The notes below the pieces were generated by a model that was not told the origin of the DNA, did not search any database, and was given only the letters and a program-made list of their open reading frames with translations. Positions 26,535 through 36,368 of a DNA stretch of 56,650 nucleotides are shown here, one piece after another (position 1 is the first letter of the stretch; each line of letters starts with the position of its first letter). The position numbers and the translations under genes are program-made. Origin of the DNA: Neisseriaceae bacterium (GTDB taxonomy: Bacteria; Pseudomonadota; Gammaproteobacteria; Burkholderiales; Neisseriaceae); assembly GCA_017934045.1 (NCBI GenBank), contig JAGBKK010000037.1, positions 1 through 56,650 on the forward strand. The letters run 5' to 3'.

Positions 26535-26667
26535 GAGACCACTGCAAAACTGGTAGATATGGATACACATCAAGGCGTAGTAGCACAGAAAAAGTAGTTA
26601 GGCGAGTTTTTCGAGCGTAAGCCCAACGCTTCAAATGTGCCATATATGCCAGTTTTGCAGGGGTCTC
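26535..26667. mobile_element. MITE-like element, 133 bp
   Basis: Left end GAGACCACTGCAAAACTGG and right end (reverse complement) GAGACCCCTGCAAAACTGG form 19-bp terminal inverted repeats with one mismatch. It has no coding capacity. Both flanks carry TTTCA (26530-26534 and 26668-26672); the right one is the start of an uptake sequence, so a 5-bp duplication of a target inside an uptake sequence is possible. The ends resemble the GAGACCTTTGCAAAA ends of IS5-type elements in neisseriae, from memory. Confidence 0.7.
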
Positions 26668-26751
26668 TTTCAGGCTGCCTGAAAGTGTTATAGTCATGAA
26701 ACTTCAAAATACAGCAAGGTGATGGAGATATGAATTGACTATATTTCGTTT

Positions 26752-27672
26752 TTAATTAAGCAATCGAATACTCTCTAACCAGCGTTTTAAGCCGTCTTGG
26801 GGTAAGTCGCCAATGGCGGTTAAGTGGTATTTTTCCGTCTGCACCGTTGCCACGGAAAATACGCCGTTTCTACGGATTTGTGGTTGATAAGGTGCGTCCA
26901 AAGCAGGTTCGACAAACAGCGTAATATAGATCAATCCGTCTGTGATTAAGTAATAACCACCTTGTGTGTTTTCTTCGTAACCTGCAATGCGAAAGCCTGT
27001 GGGTAAGGATTGTATCAAGGTGTCATTGTTGCCCAAACGGGCAAAATCTTCGTTTAAGTGGCGTGTAAAGGAATAATTTAAGCCACGCGTGGGCGTAACT
27101 TCTGCCGCCGCAGGCAGTGTTTCACGGTCGAGTGCGGCGAATAAATCGGCACGCACAATGGTGTCGTTGTGTAGGTAAATTCTGGATAAAGGAAAGTGGT
27201 CGGTATCGTCCAAACAAAATTCTTGCGTATAACGGTTGCCGTCATACGGCGTTAATCGCACAATGTGGCATTCTCTGCCTGCAATGCGTCCATCGCCTTG
27301 ATAACTGGCTTCGTAACTGTCTGCTAACTGTCGCACATGAAACGGCAACACGGCTGGAAAACGGTGGGATTCGTCTGTGTCGGCATATTGCAAATCTTCG
27401 GCACGCGCGGCGTAAAAGGAGATTTTGTCTCGCTCTCTGATGATTTCATACGCTTTGCCGTTTTTGGCAACACGGCGTTCGCTGAATGTGTTTTTATCTC
27501 GCAAGCGGTATATATCAAAGGAATCAATGCTTTTTTGGGTTTGTCGCACATATTCGCCACGAAATAAAGCCGTATAAGCCTCTTGAGAAGCACGGGCTAA
27601 ATCGTCCCAAACATCGGCATAAGCTGATGATATACCGCATAATAATGACAATAAAATCAAACGCTTATTCAT
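26752..27672 (-). CDS. rseB: Periplasmic sigma-E regulator RseB/MucB
   Basis: The product has 306 residues with a signal peptide (about 1-19, cleavage after AYA). The N-terminal LolA-like domain (YTALFRGEYVRQTQKSIDSFDIYRL, FSERRVAKNGKAYEIIRE) and the C-terminal domain (GFRIAGYEENTQGGYYLITDGLIYITLFVEP) match MucB/RseB. The family binds the anti-sigma factor RseA in the periplasm and releases it on lipid or outer-membrane-protein stress. It is third in the rpoE-rseA-rseB operon, 12 bp after rseA. Confidence 0.9.
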   Translation of the reverse strand: MNKRLILLSLLCGISSAYADVWDDLARASQEAYTALFRGEYVRQTQKSIDSFDIYRLRDKNTFSERRVAKNGKAYEIIRERDKISFYAARAEDLQYADTDESHRFPAVLPFHVRQLADSYEASYQGDGRIAGRECHIVRLTPYDGNRYTQEFCLDDTDHFPLSRIYLHNDTIVRADLFAALDRETLPAAAEVTPTRGLNYSFTRHLNEDFARLGNNDTLIQSLPTGFRIAGYEENTQGGYYLITDGLIYITLFVEPALDAPYQPQIRRNGVFSVATVQTEKYHLTAIGDLPQDGLKRWLESIRLLN

Positions 27673-27684
27673 TTTCAGGCTGCC

Positions 27685-28173
27685 TTATTCAAAGGAATAC
27701 GACACTTGTTTTAAGCCGTCCATATCCACCGCTTGACGATAGGTTTGTTGATAGTATTCATCGCGATTGATGATGGATAAAACACCGTCTTGTGTATTGA
27801 CTTCACTGGTTAAGGCAGGATTTTCAATCTGCATCACAGGGGAGTTTTCAACGGCAACGGATTCAACAGAACGGTTTGATGAACTGCCCCAAAACATTAA
27901 CCCTGTAAAAACCACAATCGCCAAAGAAGCCGCAATCGCTGCCGAATAACGCTCGTCATTGATGGGCAATTTATTTAACCACTGGCGAATATTATGTTTC
28001 GGCGTGGGTGCGACTTCGGCTGAATGTTGCAAATGCTCGCGGATTATGTGATATTCCGCCCACGCTCGGCGAGCGGTTTTATCTGCTAATAATAAATCAA
28101 TGGCTTGTTGTTGTTCAGAACCATTGAGTTCTTCGTCCATTAGGGCGGATATTTGTTCGTTACGATTGTCCAT
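27685..28173 (-). CDS. rseA: Anti-sigma-E factor RseA/MucA
   Basis: The product has 162 residues. The cytoplasmic anti-sigma domain (about 1-75) has EQISALMDEELNGSEQQQAIDLLL and ARRAWAEYHIIREHLQ; one membrane helix follows (about 92-112, AIAASLAIVVFTGLMFWG); the rest is periplasmic. It tethers sigma-E to the membrane and is cleaved by DegS/RseP-type proteases under stress. ATG 28173 starts just after the rpoE stop; the longer frame would overlap rpoE. The 3' end abuts a partial uptake sequence. Confidence 0.88.
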   Translation of the reverse strand: MDNRNEQISALMDEELNGSEQQQAIDLLLADKTARRAWAEYHIIREHLQHSAEVAPTPKHNIRQWLNKLPINDERYSAAIAASLAIVVFTGLMFWGSSSNRSVESVAVENSPVMQIENPALTSEVNTQDGVLSIINRDEYYQQTYRQAVDMDGLKQVSYSFE

Positions 28174-28175
28174 AA

Positions 28176-28799
28176 CTACCACCTTTTTGTTTCATCATCA
28201 TTGTCTATTAACGGGCGAATTTTTTGTGCAATCGCCTCTCGTGCATTGTATATGCGAGAACGAACCGTCCCCACAGGACAATTCGCAATTTTCGCAATTT
28301 CTTCATACGACAAGCCGTCAATTTCTCGCAAAACAATGGCTTGACGCAGTTTTTCAGGCAGCTCCTGCATAGCTTTTTCTATGGTTTGTGCCAATTCTTG
28401 GCTCACCACAATATTTTCAGGATTTGCCGTATCGGTTAAGCGACTGTCTATAAAATCATCATTGTCATCATCGTCCGTATTTGAAAGTTCGCTTAACGAT
28501 AGGGTGTTTTGCTTTGATTTTGCACGAAAATGCGAATTGGCGGTGTTAATCGCAATGCGATATAACCACGAAAAAAACGCACTGTCGTGATTAAAATCAG
28601 GCAAAGCTTTATAGGCTTTGAGCAGGGTTTCTTGGGCGACATCTTCAATTTCGGCGTGATTGTGGAGAAATTGCGACAAAATACGAACCAGTCGCCCACG
28701 ATATTTGGCAAACAATAAGTTAAACGCTGTTTGCTCGCCACTCTTGGCTCTTTCTATTAAAGCAAAGTCAATATCTCGTTTTTCTTCTTTATTTTTCAT
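28176..28799 (-). CDS. rpoE: RNA polymerase sigma-E factor
   Basis: The product has 207 residues. Region 2 is AFNLLFAKYRGRLVRILSQFLHNHAEIEDVAQETLLKAYKALPDF with FSWLYRIAINTA; region 4 is ELPEKLRQAIVLREIDGLSYEEIAKIANCPVGTVRSRIYNAREAI. An acidic linker (DDDDNDD) joins them. This is the RpoE/AlgU type of extracytoplasmic stress sigma factor, consistent with rseA and rseB downstream. Its own promoter fits the sigma-E consensus (28836-28863), so it is probably autoregulated. Confidence 0.95.
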   Translation of the reverse strand: MKNKEEKRDIDFALIERAKSGEQTAFNLLFAKYRGRLVRILSQFLHNHAEIEDVAQETLLKAYKALPDFNHDSAFFSWLYRIAINTANSHFRAKSKQNTLSLSELSNTDDDDNDDFIDSRLTDTANPENIVVSQELAQTIEKAMQELPEKLRQAIVLREIDGLSYEEIAKIANCPVGTVRSRIYNAREAIAQKIRPLIDNDDETKRW

Positions 28800-28835
28800 G
28801 AGTAGATTTTCTTATTTTTTTAACCCTGCATTAGG

Positions 28836-28863
28836 TTAGACGGTTTGTTAAAGGAAAAGTTCA
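28836..28863 (-). promoter_or_regulatory. Sigma-E-type promoter of rpoE
   Basis: On the minus strand, GAACTT (28857-28862, preceded by T) and TCTAA (28836-28840) are separated by 16 bases. The consensus is GGAACTT-N15/16-TCTGA. It would start about 30 bases before the rpoE ATG. Confidence 0.65.
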
Positions 28864-28897
28864 ATGTTTGTTTTCAGGCTGCCTGAAATAAAAAATC

Positions 28898-28955
28898 GTC
28901 ATTGCGAGATTTGAACTTTCGTTTTCCTACGGAAAACTCAAAATGACGAGTTTTG
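28898..28955. repeat. Imperfect hairpin repeat with CGTCATT ends
   Basis: TCGTCATT at the left pairs with AATGACGA at the right, with an inner GTTTTCC/GGAAAAC pair. A partly similar CGTCATT-bordered hairpin occurs near 40761-40795. It lies between rpoE and tilS and may act as an RNA stabiliser or terminator. Confidence 0.45.
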
Positions 28956-28989
28956 TAGTGGTTTCTGTTAATCAAGTCGATTAAACTTT

Positions 28990-30285
28990 TCAGGCAGCCT
29001 GAAAACGCTGTAATGCTTCAATTTGTGGCATTTTACCATTTTTTACGGCAAGTGTTTCATCGCAACGCAAATTGGCAACCGCCACGCATTGATTGTGTGC
29101 ATTTACCCACACCAACCAATGACGGCGAATAAATTTGGGGATTTTTTTCTCTTGCAAAAGTTTCCACACGCTTTTATGACCAATATGGGTGAGAATGGTG
29201 TCGTATTTATTCACTTGCCGACAGGTTAATGTGGCGATGATATTTTCAGGCAGCCCTTTTTGTGCGGTTTGCCATTCGGTGTTCAGGCTGCCTGAAAAGC
29301 CTACTACTGCCCATAAAAAGCCGTATTGGGCATATAAGCCGTTTAATTCATTATTATTTTGCAAACGGTTGGTTAATGTTAATTCGCCATATTGTTCAGG
29401 CTGCCTGAACAGTTGATTTGCAAAAGCAGTTAAACAATTTCGTTCAGGCATTGGTAAGTTATTATTTTTAATGAATAAATATAAAACTTCTAAACGCCGC
29501 TCGCAGGACAATTTTGTCCATTGGTGTAAATCAAGCGTGCTGTAATTGTTAGAAATGTTATGCAAATCTTCCTTTGCGACTTCGTTAATAATCGCCAAAG
29601 CATTTTGTAACTGATTGATATTGCTTTCAATTTGGCGATTCAAATGGGGGATTTTTTTCTCAATTTCAGGCAGCCACAAATGGCGTAAATAATTGCGTGT
29701 GTAATTTAGATTGCTATTGGTGGGGTCTTCAACAAACGGCAGTTGGTTGATTTTTGCATAGTTTTCAATCTCTTGCCGAGAAACGCCTAACAGCGGTCGC
29801 CATAAAATTTTATCGTTCAAAGGTCGCACAACAGGCATACTCGCCATACCCCGCAAACCACCGCCACGCAAAACCGATAAAAAAAACGATTCCATTTGGT
29901 CGTTTTGGTGATGTGCTAACGCCACCACCTTTTTCAGGCTGCCTGAAAAGGCTTGGTAGCGTGCATTTCGAGCCGCCGCTTCCACGCCTAAACCTGACTG
30001 TTGATTAACCTTAACTTTTTGAATAGTCAAAGGAATTTGCCATTTTTGGCATAATGCTTCACAAAAAACCACCCATTCATCGGCAATGGCTTGCAAACCG
30101 TGATGAATGTGAATCGCCGATAAATCTAAATCAGGATACACCGCACGCAAGCGTTTTAACAAATGCAACAGCACCACCGAATCTACGCCGCCTGACAATG
30201 CCACTTCGCACGAAAAACGGTCGGCAGATAATGCCGACCAAAACGATTCAACAATAGAAAGGAGTTTATTCGTCAAATTGTCCAT
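28990..30285 (-). CDS. tilS: tRNA(Ile)-lysidine synthetase
   Basis: TilS changes C34 of tRNA-Ile(CAU) to lysidine so that it reads AUA; it is essential. The product has 431 residues. The ATP loop is [38 protein letters not shown] and [19 protein letters not shown] follow; the C-terminal domain binds tRNA. The start (ATG 30285) overlaps the accA 3' end by 20 bases. At least three full uptake sequences lie inside (29280, 29395, 29933), encoding FSGSLN, FRQPEQ and FSGSLK, and the stop plus FQAA end come from another at 28989. Confidence 0.95.
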   Translation of the reverse strand: MDNLTNKLLSIVESFWSALSADRFSCEVALSGGVDSVVLLHLLKRLRAVYPDLDLSAIHIHHGLQAIADEWVVFCEALCQKWQIPLTIQKVKVNQQSGLGVEAAARNARYQAFSGSLKKVVALAHHQNDQMESFFLSVLRGGGLRGMASMPVVRPLNDKILWRPLLGVSRQEIENYAKINQLPFVEDPTNSNLNYTRNYLRHLWLPEIEKKIPHLNRQIESNINQLQNALAIINEVAKEDLHNISNNYSTLDLHQWTKLSCERRLEVLYLFIKNNNLPMPERNCLTAFANQLFRQPEQYGELTLTNRLQNNNELNGLYAQYGFLWAVVGFSGSLNTEWQTAQKGLPENIIATLTCRQVNKYDTILTHIGHKSVWKLLQEKKIPKFIRRHWLVWVNAHNQCVAVANLRCDETLAVKNGKMPQIEALQRFQAA

Positions 30286-31219
30286 ACGCCATAATGCGTT
30301 CAAAGCGTTTTTCGGTTAAAGCCTTGCCGACACTGTTTAATTCAGCCAAATCTTCACGCAAAGCGTTTGCCATATTAGTAAAAGTGGCTTCAAAATCACG
30401 ATGAGCTCCGCCCAAAGGTTCGTCAATAATGCGGTCAATCAATTTCAGTTTCAGCAAGCGATCAGCGGTTAAGCCCAAGGCTTCTGCTGCGTCAGCCGCT
30501 TTTTCGGCGGTTTTCCATAAAATAGACGCACAGCCCTCGGGCGAAATCACCGAATAAGTCGAATATTGCAACATATTCACTTTATCGCCCACGGCAATCG
30601 CCAACGCACCGCCAGAACCGCCCTCGCCAATCACCGTGCAAATCACAGGCACAGCAAGTCGTGCCATTTCGTATAAATTGCGTCCAATCGCCTCCGACTG
30701 CCCACGCTCTTCCGCACCAATGCCAGGATACGCACCTGGTGTGTCGATAAAGGTAAGCACAGGAATGTTAAATTTTTCCGCTAATTTCATCAACCGCAAG
30801 GCTTTGCGATAACCCTCTGGCTTGGGCATACCAAAATTGCGATACACTTTTTCTTTGGTGTCCCTGCCCTTTTGATGACCGATGACCATCACCGAATTGC
30901 CGTCAAATCGAGCCAAACCGCCAACAATCGCAGGGTCGTCCGCAAAAGCACGGTCGCCGTGCAACTCTTCAAAGTCGGTGAAAATACCTTCAATATAATC
31001 AAGGGTATAAGGGCGTTGCGGGTGGCGAGCCACTTGGGCAATTTGAGCAGGCGTTAATTTCGCATAAATAGACTTGGTCAGCGAATCACTTTTTTTCTGT
31101 AAGCGTTTGATTTCTTCGGAAATATCCACTGCCGAACCATTCTGCACCAAGTGCAGTTCTTCCACTTTTTCAATTAACTCGGCAATCGGTTGCTCAAAAT
31201 CTAAAAAAACTTGTTTCAT
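30266..31219 (-). CDS. accA: Acetyl-CoA carboxylase carboxyltransferase alpha subunit
   Basis: AccA, with AccD, moves CO2 from biotin to acetyl-CoA in fatty acid synthesis. The product has 317 residues: [80 protein letters not shown] and [16 protein letters not shown] 31219 follows GGGAA; the longer frame adds three residues. It is cotranscribed with tilS by overlap. Confidence 0.97.
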   Translation of the reverse strand: MKQVFLDFEQPIAELIEKVEELHLVQNGSAVDISEEIKRLQKKSDSLTKSIYAKLTPAQIAQVARHPQRPYTLDYIEGIFTDFEELHGDRAFADDPAIVGGLARFDGNSVMVIGHQKGRDTKEKVYRNFGMPKPEGYRKALRLMKLAEKFNIPVLTFIDTPGAYPGIGAEERGQSEAIGRNLYEMARLAVPVICTVIGEGGSGGALAIAVGDKVNMLQYSTYSVISPEGCASILWKTAEKAADAAEALGLTADRLLKLKLIDRIIDEPLGGAHRDFEATFTNMANALREDLAELNSVGKALTEKRFERIMAYGQFDE

Positions 31220-31320
31220 CGTTCCCAACCTAAATTATGATTATTTTTTCAAGTTGCCATTATACAAAGGATTATATAATAAAGAAACTCACCCCCTTTC
31301 AGGCAGCCTGAAACTTGATT

Positions 31321-33315
31321 ATGTTTTCTCAATTTAACGCCCAACAATTACAAGCCGTTTATTATTTGGACTCGCCCCTGCTGGTTTTGGCAGGGGCAGG
31401 CAGTGGCAAAACGCGTGTCATCACGGGCAAGATTGTGCATTTGTTGCACAATGTGGGCTATCAACCGCAGGAAATTGCCGCCATTACTTTTACCAATAAA
31501 GCCGCACAGGAAATGCGAGAACGCATTGCGTCTATGGTGTCGAACAATGTTTCAGGCAACCTGAATATTTCAACTTTTCACGCTTTGGGTTTGAAAATTA
31601 TTCGTCAGGAAAGCCAACACATAGGCTTGAAAAAAAATTTTTCTATTTTAGATTCAACAGATTGCACCAAAATGCTCACCGAGTTAATCCCCACTTCGGG
31701 CAAAGAACACATTTTTCAGGTGCAACAGCAAATTTCTTTATGGAAAAATGCGTTGATTTCACCTGAAACAGCGGTTTTATCGGCTCAAAATGCGTGGGAA
31801 AAGGCGGCGGCACAGGCTTATGCGTCTTATACTGCCACACTTGCCGCTTATCACGCGGTGGATTTTGACGATTTAATTCGCCTGCCTTGCCAATTATTTG
31901 AGCAAAATTCTGAAATAAAATACCAATGGCAAATGAAATTGCGTTATTTGTTGGTTGATGAATGCCAAGACACCAACGCTTGTCAATACGCCTTGTTACG
32001 CCATTTAACAGGCATTGACGCTCGTTTTACGGTGGTGGGCGATGATGATCAAAGCATTTATGCGTGGCGTGGGGCGGATATAGGCAACCTGAAAAAATTG
32101 CAGGACGATTATCCCAACTTAAAAATCATTAAATTGGAGCAGAATTATCGTTCCACACAACGCATTTTGCGTGTAGCAAATGCGGTGATTGCGAATAATC
32201 CCAAATTATTTGATAAAAAATTGTGGTCAAACTATGCAGACGGCGATTTTGTGCAAGTTTTATCCTGCCAAGATGAAACACACGAAGCAGAAACGGTGGC
32301 AAGCAAAATTCAATATAACCGTTTGATTAAAAACACAAAATTTTCTGATTTTGCGGTGTTGTATCGTGGCAATCATCAGGCACGCGTGTTTGAAGAAGTG
32401 TTTCGTCAAGCCAAAATTCCTTATCGCATTTCAGGCGGACAAAGTTTTTTTGATAAAACCGAAATCAAAGATATTTTGGCGTATATGCGATTGCTCACCA
32501 ATCCTGATGACGATCAAGCCTTTTTGCGTGCAATCACTTCGCCCAAAAGGGGCATTGGCGAAACTTCGCTCGGCAAACTGAATGAACTTTCTGCCCAATT
32601 TGGACAAAGTTTATACACCGTAGCCAATCGTCAGGGTGCGTTAAGCGTTCTGCCACGCCACGCTCAAACGTCAATGGAAAAATGGCTATCGTTCATCAAT
32701 CATTATCGACATTTGGCAGAAAATCAGCACGCAGGCAATGTGTTGCGACAATTATTAGACGAAATTGAATATAAACGCTATCTTATTGATAATAATGAAG
32801 AAAAACAAGGCGAATGGCGTTGGCAAAATGTGCAAGATTTTGTCGAATGGATTGACAAAAAAAGCGATGAAAAAAATCTGTTTGCCATCACGCAAAATAT
32901 TGCCTTGTTGAATATTTTAGACAATCAACAACAAGAAGAAATAGATGCCGTGCATTTGACCACACTGCATTCTGCCAAAGGATTGGAGTATCCGATTGTG
33001 TTTTTGGCAGGCTGCGAAGAGGGCTTGTTTCCGCACCAAGACAGCATTGATGAGGGCAATTTAGACGAAGAACGGCGGCTAATGTATGTGGGCATTACGC
33101 GAGCGCGGCAAACGCTGTTTATCACCCACGCCATCAAACGCAAACGCGCAGGACACTGGCAATTTAACGAACCATCGCGTTTCATCGATGAAATGCCGCT
33201 TGACGATATTCAAATTTTCGGACGCAAAAACACCGCACCAATTGTAAGCCAAGCCGAAGGCAACGCACGCTTGGAGGCAATTCGCCAAAAATTAGCAGGG
33301 AAGATGAAGTCATAA
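31321..33315 (+). CDS. rep: ATP-dependent DNA helicase Rep
   Basis: The product has 664 residues, a superfamily 1A helicase. Motifs in order: Q-motif FNAQQLQAV, Walker A LVLAGAGSGKTRVIT, Ia FTNKAAQEMRER, II LLVDECQDTN, III VVGDDDQSIYAWRGAD, IV LEQNYRST, V TTLHSAKGLEYPIVFLAGCEEGLFPH, VI EERRLMYVGITRARQ. Size and sequence fit Rep better than UvrD, which is longer at the C-terminus. It helps restart forks and removes proteins from DNA. Two one-mismatch uptake sequences lie in the gene (31552, 32083). Confidence 0.93.
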   Translation: MFSQFNAQQLQAVYYLDSPLLVLAGAGSGKTRVITGKIVHLLHNVGYQPQEIAAITFTNKAAQEMRERIASMVSNNVSGNLNISTFHALGLKIIRQESQHIGLKKNFSILDSTDCTKMLTELIPTSGKEHIFQVQQQISLWKNALISPETAVLSAQNAWEKAAAQAYASYTATLAAYHAVDFDDLIRLPCQLFEQNSEIKYQWQMKLRYLLVDECQDTNACQYALLRHLTGIDARFTVVGDDDQSIYAWRGADIGNLKKLQDDYPNLKIIKLEQNYRSTQRILRVANAVIANNPKLFDKKLWSNYADGDFVQVLSCQDETHEAETVASKIQYNRLIKNTKFSDFAVLYRGNHQARVFEEVFRQAKIPYRISGGQSFFDKTEIKDILAYMRLLTNPDDDQAFLRAITSPKRGIGETSLGKLNELSAQFGQSLYTVANRQGALSVLPRHAQTSMEKWLSFINHYRHLAENQHAGNVLRQLLDEIEYKRYLIDNNEEKQGEWRWQNVQDFVEWIDKKSDEKNLFAITQNIALLNILDNQQQEEIDAVHLTTLHSAKGLEYPIVFLAGCEEGLFPHQDSIDEGNLDEERRLMYVGITRARQTLFITHAIKRKRAGHWQFNEPSRFIDEMPLDDIQIFGRKNTAPIVSQAEGNARLEAIRQKLAGKMKS

Positions 33316-33387
33316 TTTTTCAGGCAGCCTGAAAACCTTTCTATCGTTTATAATAAACGGTTTTATTTTCACTATTAGGCAATCGAT

Positions 33388-35442
33388 ATGACACAACGCA
33401 AAATTTTAGTTACTTCTGCCCTGCCCTATGCCAACGGTAGCATTCACTTGGGGCATATGGTGGAGCATATTCAAACCGATATTTGGGTGCGTTTTCAAAA
33501 AATGCGTGGTAATCAGTGTTTTTATGTGTGTGCGGACGATACGCACGGCACGCCTGTGATGCTTGCCGCTCAAAAAATGGGCGTAGCCCCCGAAGAGATG
33601 ATTGCAAAAGTTCGTGAAGAACATTTAGCCGATTTTACTGGTTTTTTAATTGGTTACGACAATTATTACAGCACGCATTCGCCTGAAAATAAGGCGTTTA
33701 GTCAAGGCATTTACAAAGCCTTAAAAGCCAACGGCAAAATCACCGTAAAAACCATTGAACAGTTGTTCGACCCTGAAAAACAAATGTTTTTGCCTGACCG
33801 CTTTGTCAAAGGCGAATGCCCAAAATGCGGTGCGAAAGACCAGTATGGCGACAACTGCGAATCGTGCGGCACAACATATCTGCCCACTGAATTAAAAAAT
33901 CCGTATTCGGCGGTGTCAGGGGCAACGCCTGTTTTGAAATCGTCCGAACATTATTTTTTCGATTTATCGTCTTGCGAAGATTTTTTGCGTGAATGGACTA
34001 ACGGCGAAAGCGTTTTGGCAAACGGCAAAAAACAAGCCCATTTGCAACCCGAAGCCTTAAATAAGATGAAAGAATGGATAGACGGCGGCTTGCAAAATTG
34101 GGATATTTCGCGAGACGCACCCTATTTTGGCTTTGAAATTCCAGACACCGAAAATAAATATTTTTATGTGTGGTTGGACGCACCGATTGGCTATTTTGCG
34201 TCATTCAAAAACCTGTGCGACCGCATTGGCATTGACGCTAACGAATGGTTAAACCCCAATTCAGACGCGGAAATGGTGCATTTTATCGGCAAGGATATTT
34301 TGTATTTCCACGCCCTATTTTGGCCAGCAACGCTAAAATTTTCAGGCTACCGCACACCGACTGCGGTGTTTGCCCACGGCTTTTTGACGGTTGATGGGCA
34401 TAAAATGTCCAAATCGCGTGGCACATTTATCACCGCCAAATCGTATTTAGAACAAGGCTTAAATCCTGAATGGTTGCGTTATTATATTGCTGCCAAACTC
34501 AACAGCAAAATCGAAGATATAGACTTGAATTTGCAAGACTTTATTAGTCGTGTGAATAGCGATTTAATCGGCAAATATATAAACATTGCGGCAAGAAGTG
34601 CGGGCTTTATTAAAAAACGCTTTTCAGGCAGCCTGAAAAATGTTGCAAACCATTCACTGATTGCAAATTTACAAGCGAAAGCAGAAGAAATTGCTTCATT
34701 TTATGAAGAACGAGAATACGCACGGGCTTTGCGTGAAATAATGCTTCTGGCAGATACGGTGAATGAATACACGGACGCAAACAAGCCGTGGGAGTTAGCC
34801 AAACAAGACGGTGCGGACGAAAAATTACACGAAGTGTGTTCGGTGTTAATCAATGCGTTCAAAGTGTTAAGCGTGTATTTATCGCCGATTTTGCCTGCGA
34901 CTTCTCTTGCTGTGGCTGAATTTTTGAATATCCCTGCCCTGCAATGGCAAAACGCACAAGAGACGCTGCCTGAAAATCATATCATCAATGAATACAAACA
35001 CTTAATGAAACGCGTAGAACAAATGCAAATCGATAAATTGATTGAAGCGAATAAACAAAGTATTGCACCTGCCCCTGCGGTTGCCGTTGAAAACAATGCA
35101 GAACCTGTCGCACCAATATGTTCGTTTGACGACTTTACCAAAGTCGATATGCGTGTTGCCGAAGTGCTGTCATGCGAAAAAGTGGAAGGTAGCGATAAAT
35201 TATTGAAATTCCAAGTAGATTTAGGTTTTGAACAACGCACCATTTTTTCAGGCATTGCCAAAAGTTACCCCAACCCTGATGAATTGGTGGGCAGAAAAGT
35301 GATTGCCGTAGCCAACTTCGCCCCCAGAAAAATGGCAAAATTCGGGGTGAGCGAAGGTATGCTGTTGTCGGCTTCAAGCGGTGGAAAATTGTTCCTGTTA
35401 AGCGTAGATAGCACGGCACAAAATGGTTCAAAAGTTGGCTAA
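33388..35442 (+). CDS. metG: Methionyl-tRNA synthetase
   Basis: The product has 684 residues. The HIGH-like [16 protein letters not shown], the zinc knuckle [23 protein letters not shown] as [11 protein letters not shown], a helical anticodon-binding domain, and a C-terminal tRNA-binding OB domain ([25 protein letters not shown]) that dimerises are all present. An uptake sequence near 34623 encodes FSGSLK in the linker after the catalytic domain. Confidence 0.97.
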   Translation: MTQRKILVTSALPYANGSIHLGHMVEHIQTDIWVRFQKMRGNQCFYVCADDTHGTPVMLAAQKMGVAPEEMIAKVREEHLADFTGFLIGYDNYYSTHSPENKAFSQGIYKALKANGKITVKTIEQLFDPEKQMFLPDRFVKGECPKCGAKDQYGDNCESCGTTYLPTELKNPYSAVSGATPVLKSSEHYFFDLSSCEDFLREWTNGESVLANGKKQAHLQPEALNKMKEWIDGGLQNWDISRDAPYFGFEIPDTENKYFYVWLDAPIGYFASFKNLCDRIGIDANEWLNPNSDAEMVHFIGKDILYFHALFWPATLKFSGYRTPTAVFAHGFLTVDGHKMSKSRGTFITAKSYLEQGLNPEWLRYYIAAKLNSKIEDIDLNLQDFISRVNSDLIGKYINIAARSAGFIKKRFSGSLKNVANHSLIANLQAKAEEIASFYEEREYARALREIMLLADTVNEYTDANKPWELAKQDGADEKLHEVCSVLINAFKVLSVYLSPILPATSLAVAEFLNIPALQWQNAQETLPENHIINEYKHLMKRVEQMQIDKLIEANKQSIAPAPAVAVENNAEPVAPICSFDDFTKVDMRVAEVLSCEKVEGSDKLLKFQVDLGFEQRTIFSGIAKSYPNPDELVGRKVIAVANFAPRKMAKFGVSEGMLLSASSGGKLFLLSVDSTAQNGSKVG

Positions 35443-35514
35443 ATAAAATTTCAGGCAGCCTGAAAATTCTGATATTTGTTATACTTTCGAATTTTTACGC
35501 ACACGCAAAACGCT

Positions 35515-36351
35515 ATGAACACTGTTTTTACTGTATTTGCCGATCATCTGCACACAAGGCTGCCTGAAAATATTTTAACCGCACTCCCAAAACCTTATTT
35601 TCAGGACGAACAGCGTATTCGCATTGCGGTTGAACCTGATTTCAGGCTGCCTGAAAATATAAAACACGAATTAAATCAAGCACAAATTGATTACGCTCTG
35701 TTGCCTGATATGGCGTTTTCTGATTTAGGCTTGATTGTCAGCGATATGGATTCTACCCTGATTACCATTGAATGCGTTGATGAAATTGCCGCACGATTAG
35801 GCATTAAACCACAAGTTGCCGCCATTACCGAACGCGCTATGCGTGGTGAAATTGACTTTCGCCAATCGTTAAAAGAAAGAGTGGCATTGTTAAAAGGTTT
35901 GCCGATTAGCGAATTGCAAACCGTCTATGACGAAGTGCTGAAATTAACACCTGGTGCGGAAGAATTGCTTGACGCTTGTCATCAATTTGGCGTGAAATTT
36001 ATGTTGGTGTCAGGCGGTTTTACCTTTTTTACCGACCGCTTAAAACAACGCTTGGGGCTTGATTATACTTATGCCAATGTGTTGGGCGTTGCCAACGGCA
36101 AACTCACAGGAGAAGTGGATAGCGAAATCATAGACGCACAACGCAAAGTTGAATTATTACAACAATATCAAGCCGATTTAGGCTTATCATCGCATCAAGT
36201 TTTGGCGGTTGGCGATGGTGCAAATGATATTCCGATGATTCAAGCCGCAGGCATCGGCATTGCGTTTCACGCCAAACCCAAAACCCAAGCGGCGGCAGAA
36301 GTTGCCGTTAATTTCGGCGGCTTAAATGCCTTGGTTAAAATGTTTCGCTAA
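35515..36351 (+). CDS. serB: Phosphoserine phosphatase
   Basis: The product has 278 residues. The HAD core has IVSDMDSTLITIECVDEIA (nucleophile Asp), LVSGGFTFFTDRLKQRLGL and AVGDGANDIPMIQAAG. It removes phosphate in the last step of serine synthesis. The N-terminal region (about 1-75) is short compared with the ACT-like domain of E. coli SerB and contains two uptake-sequence readings, RLPENI twice, one full and one partial. ATG 35515 fits; the longer frame starts in the intergenic region. Confidence 0.95.
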   Translation: MNTVFTVFADHLHTRLPENILTALPKPYFQDEQRIRIAVEPDFRLPENIKHELNQAQIDYALLPDMAFSDLGLIVSDMDSTLITIECVDEIAARLGIKPQVAAITERAMRGEIDFRQSLKERVALLKGLPISELQTVYDEVLKLTPGAEELLDACHQFGVKFMLVSGGFTFFTDRLKQRLGLDYTYANVLGVANGKLTGEVDSEIIDAQRKVELLQQYQADLGLSSHQVLAVGDGANDIPMIQAAGIGIAFHAKPKTQAAAEVAVNFGGLNALVKMFR

Positions 36352-36368
36352 ATTTCAGGCTGCCTGAA

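Larger units (their letters stand above)
26408..26751. other. rpmH-rseB intergenic region with two mini-elements
   Basis: The stretch holds the rpmH promoter, a 133-bp inverted-repeat element (26535-26667), an uptake sequence, and a 55-bp remnant with TATAGTCA (26689-26696) and TGACTATA (26736-26743) ends. No reading frame here looks like a gene. Confidence 0.6.

Noticed and set aside
26455-26697. An 80-codon frame on the minus strand
   Set aside because: It lies across the rpmH promoter, the MITE and an uptake sequence; no signature or ribosome site.
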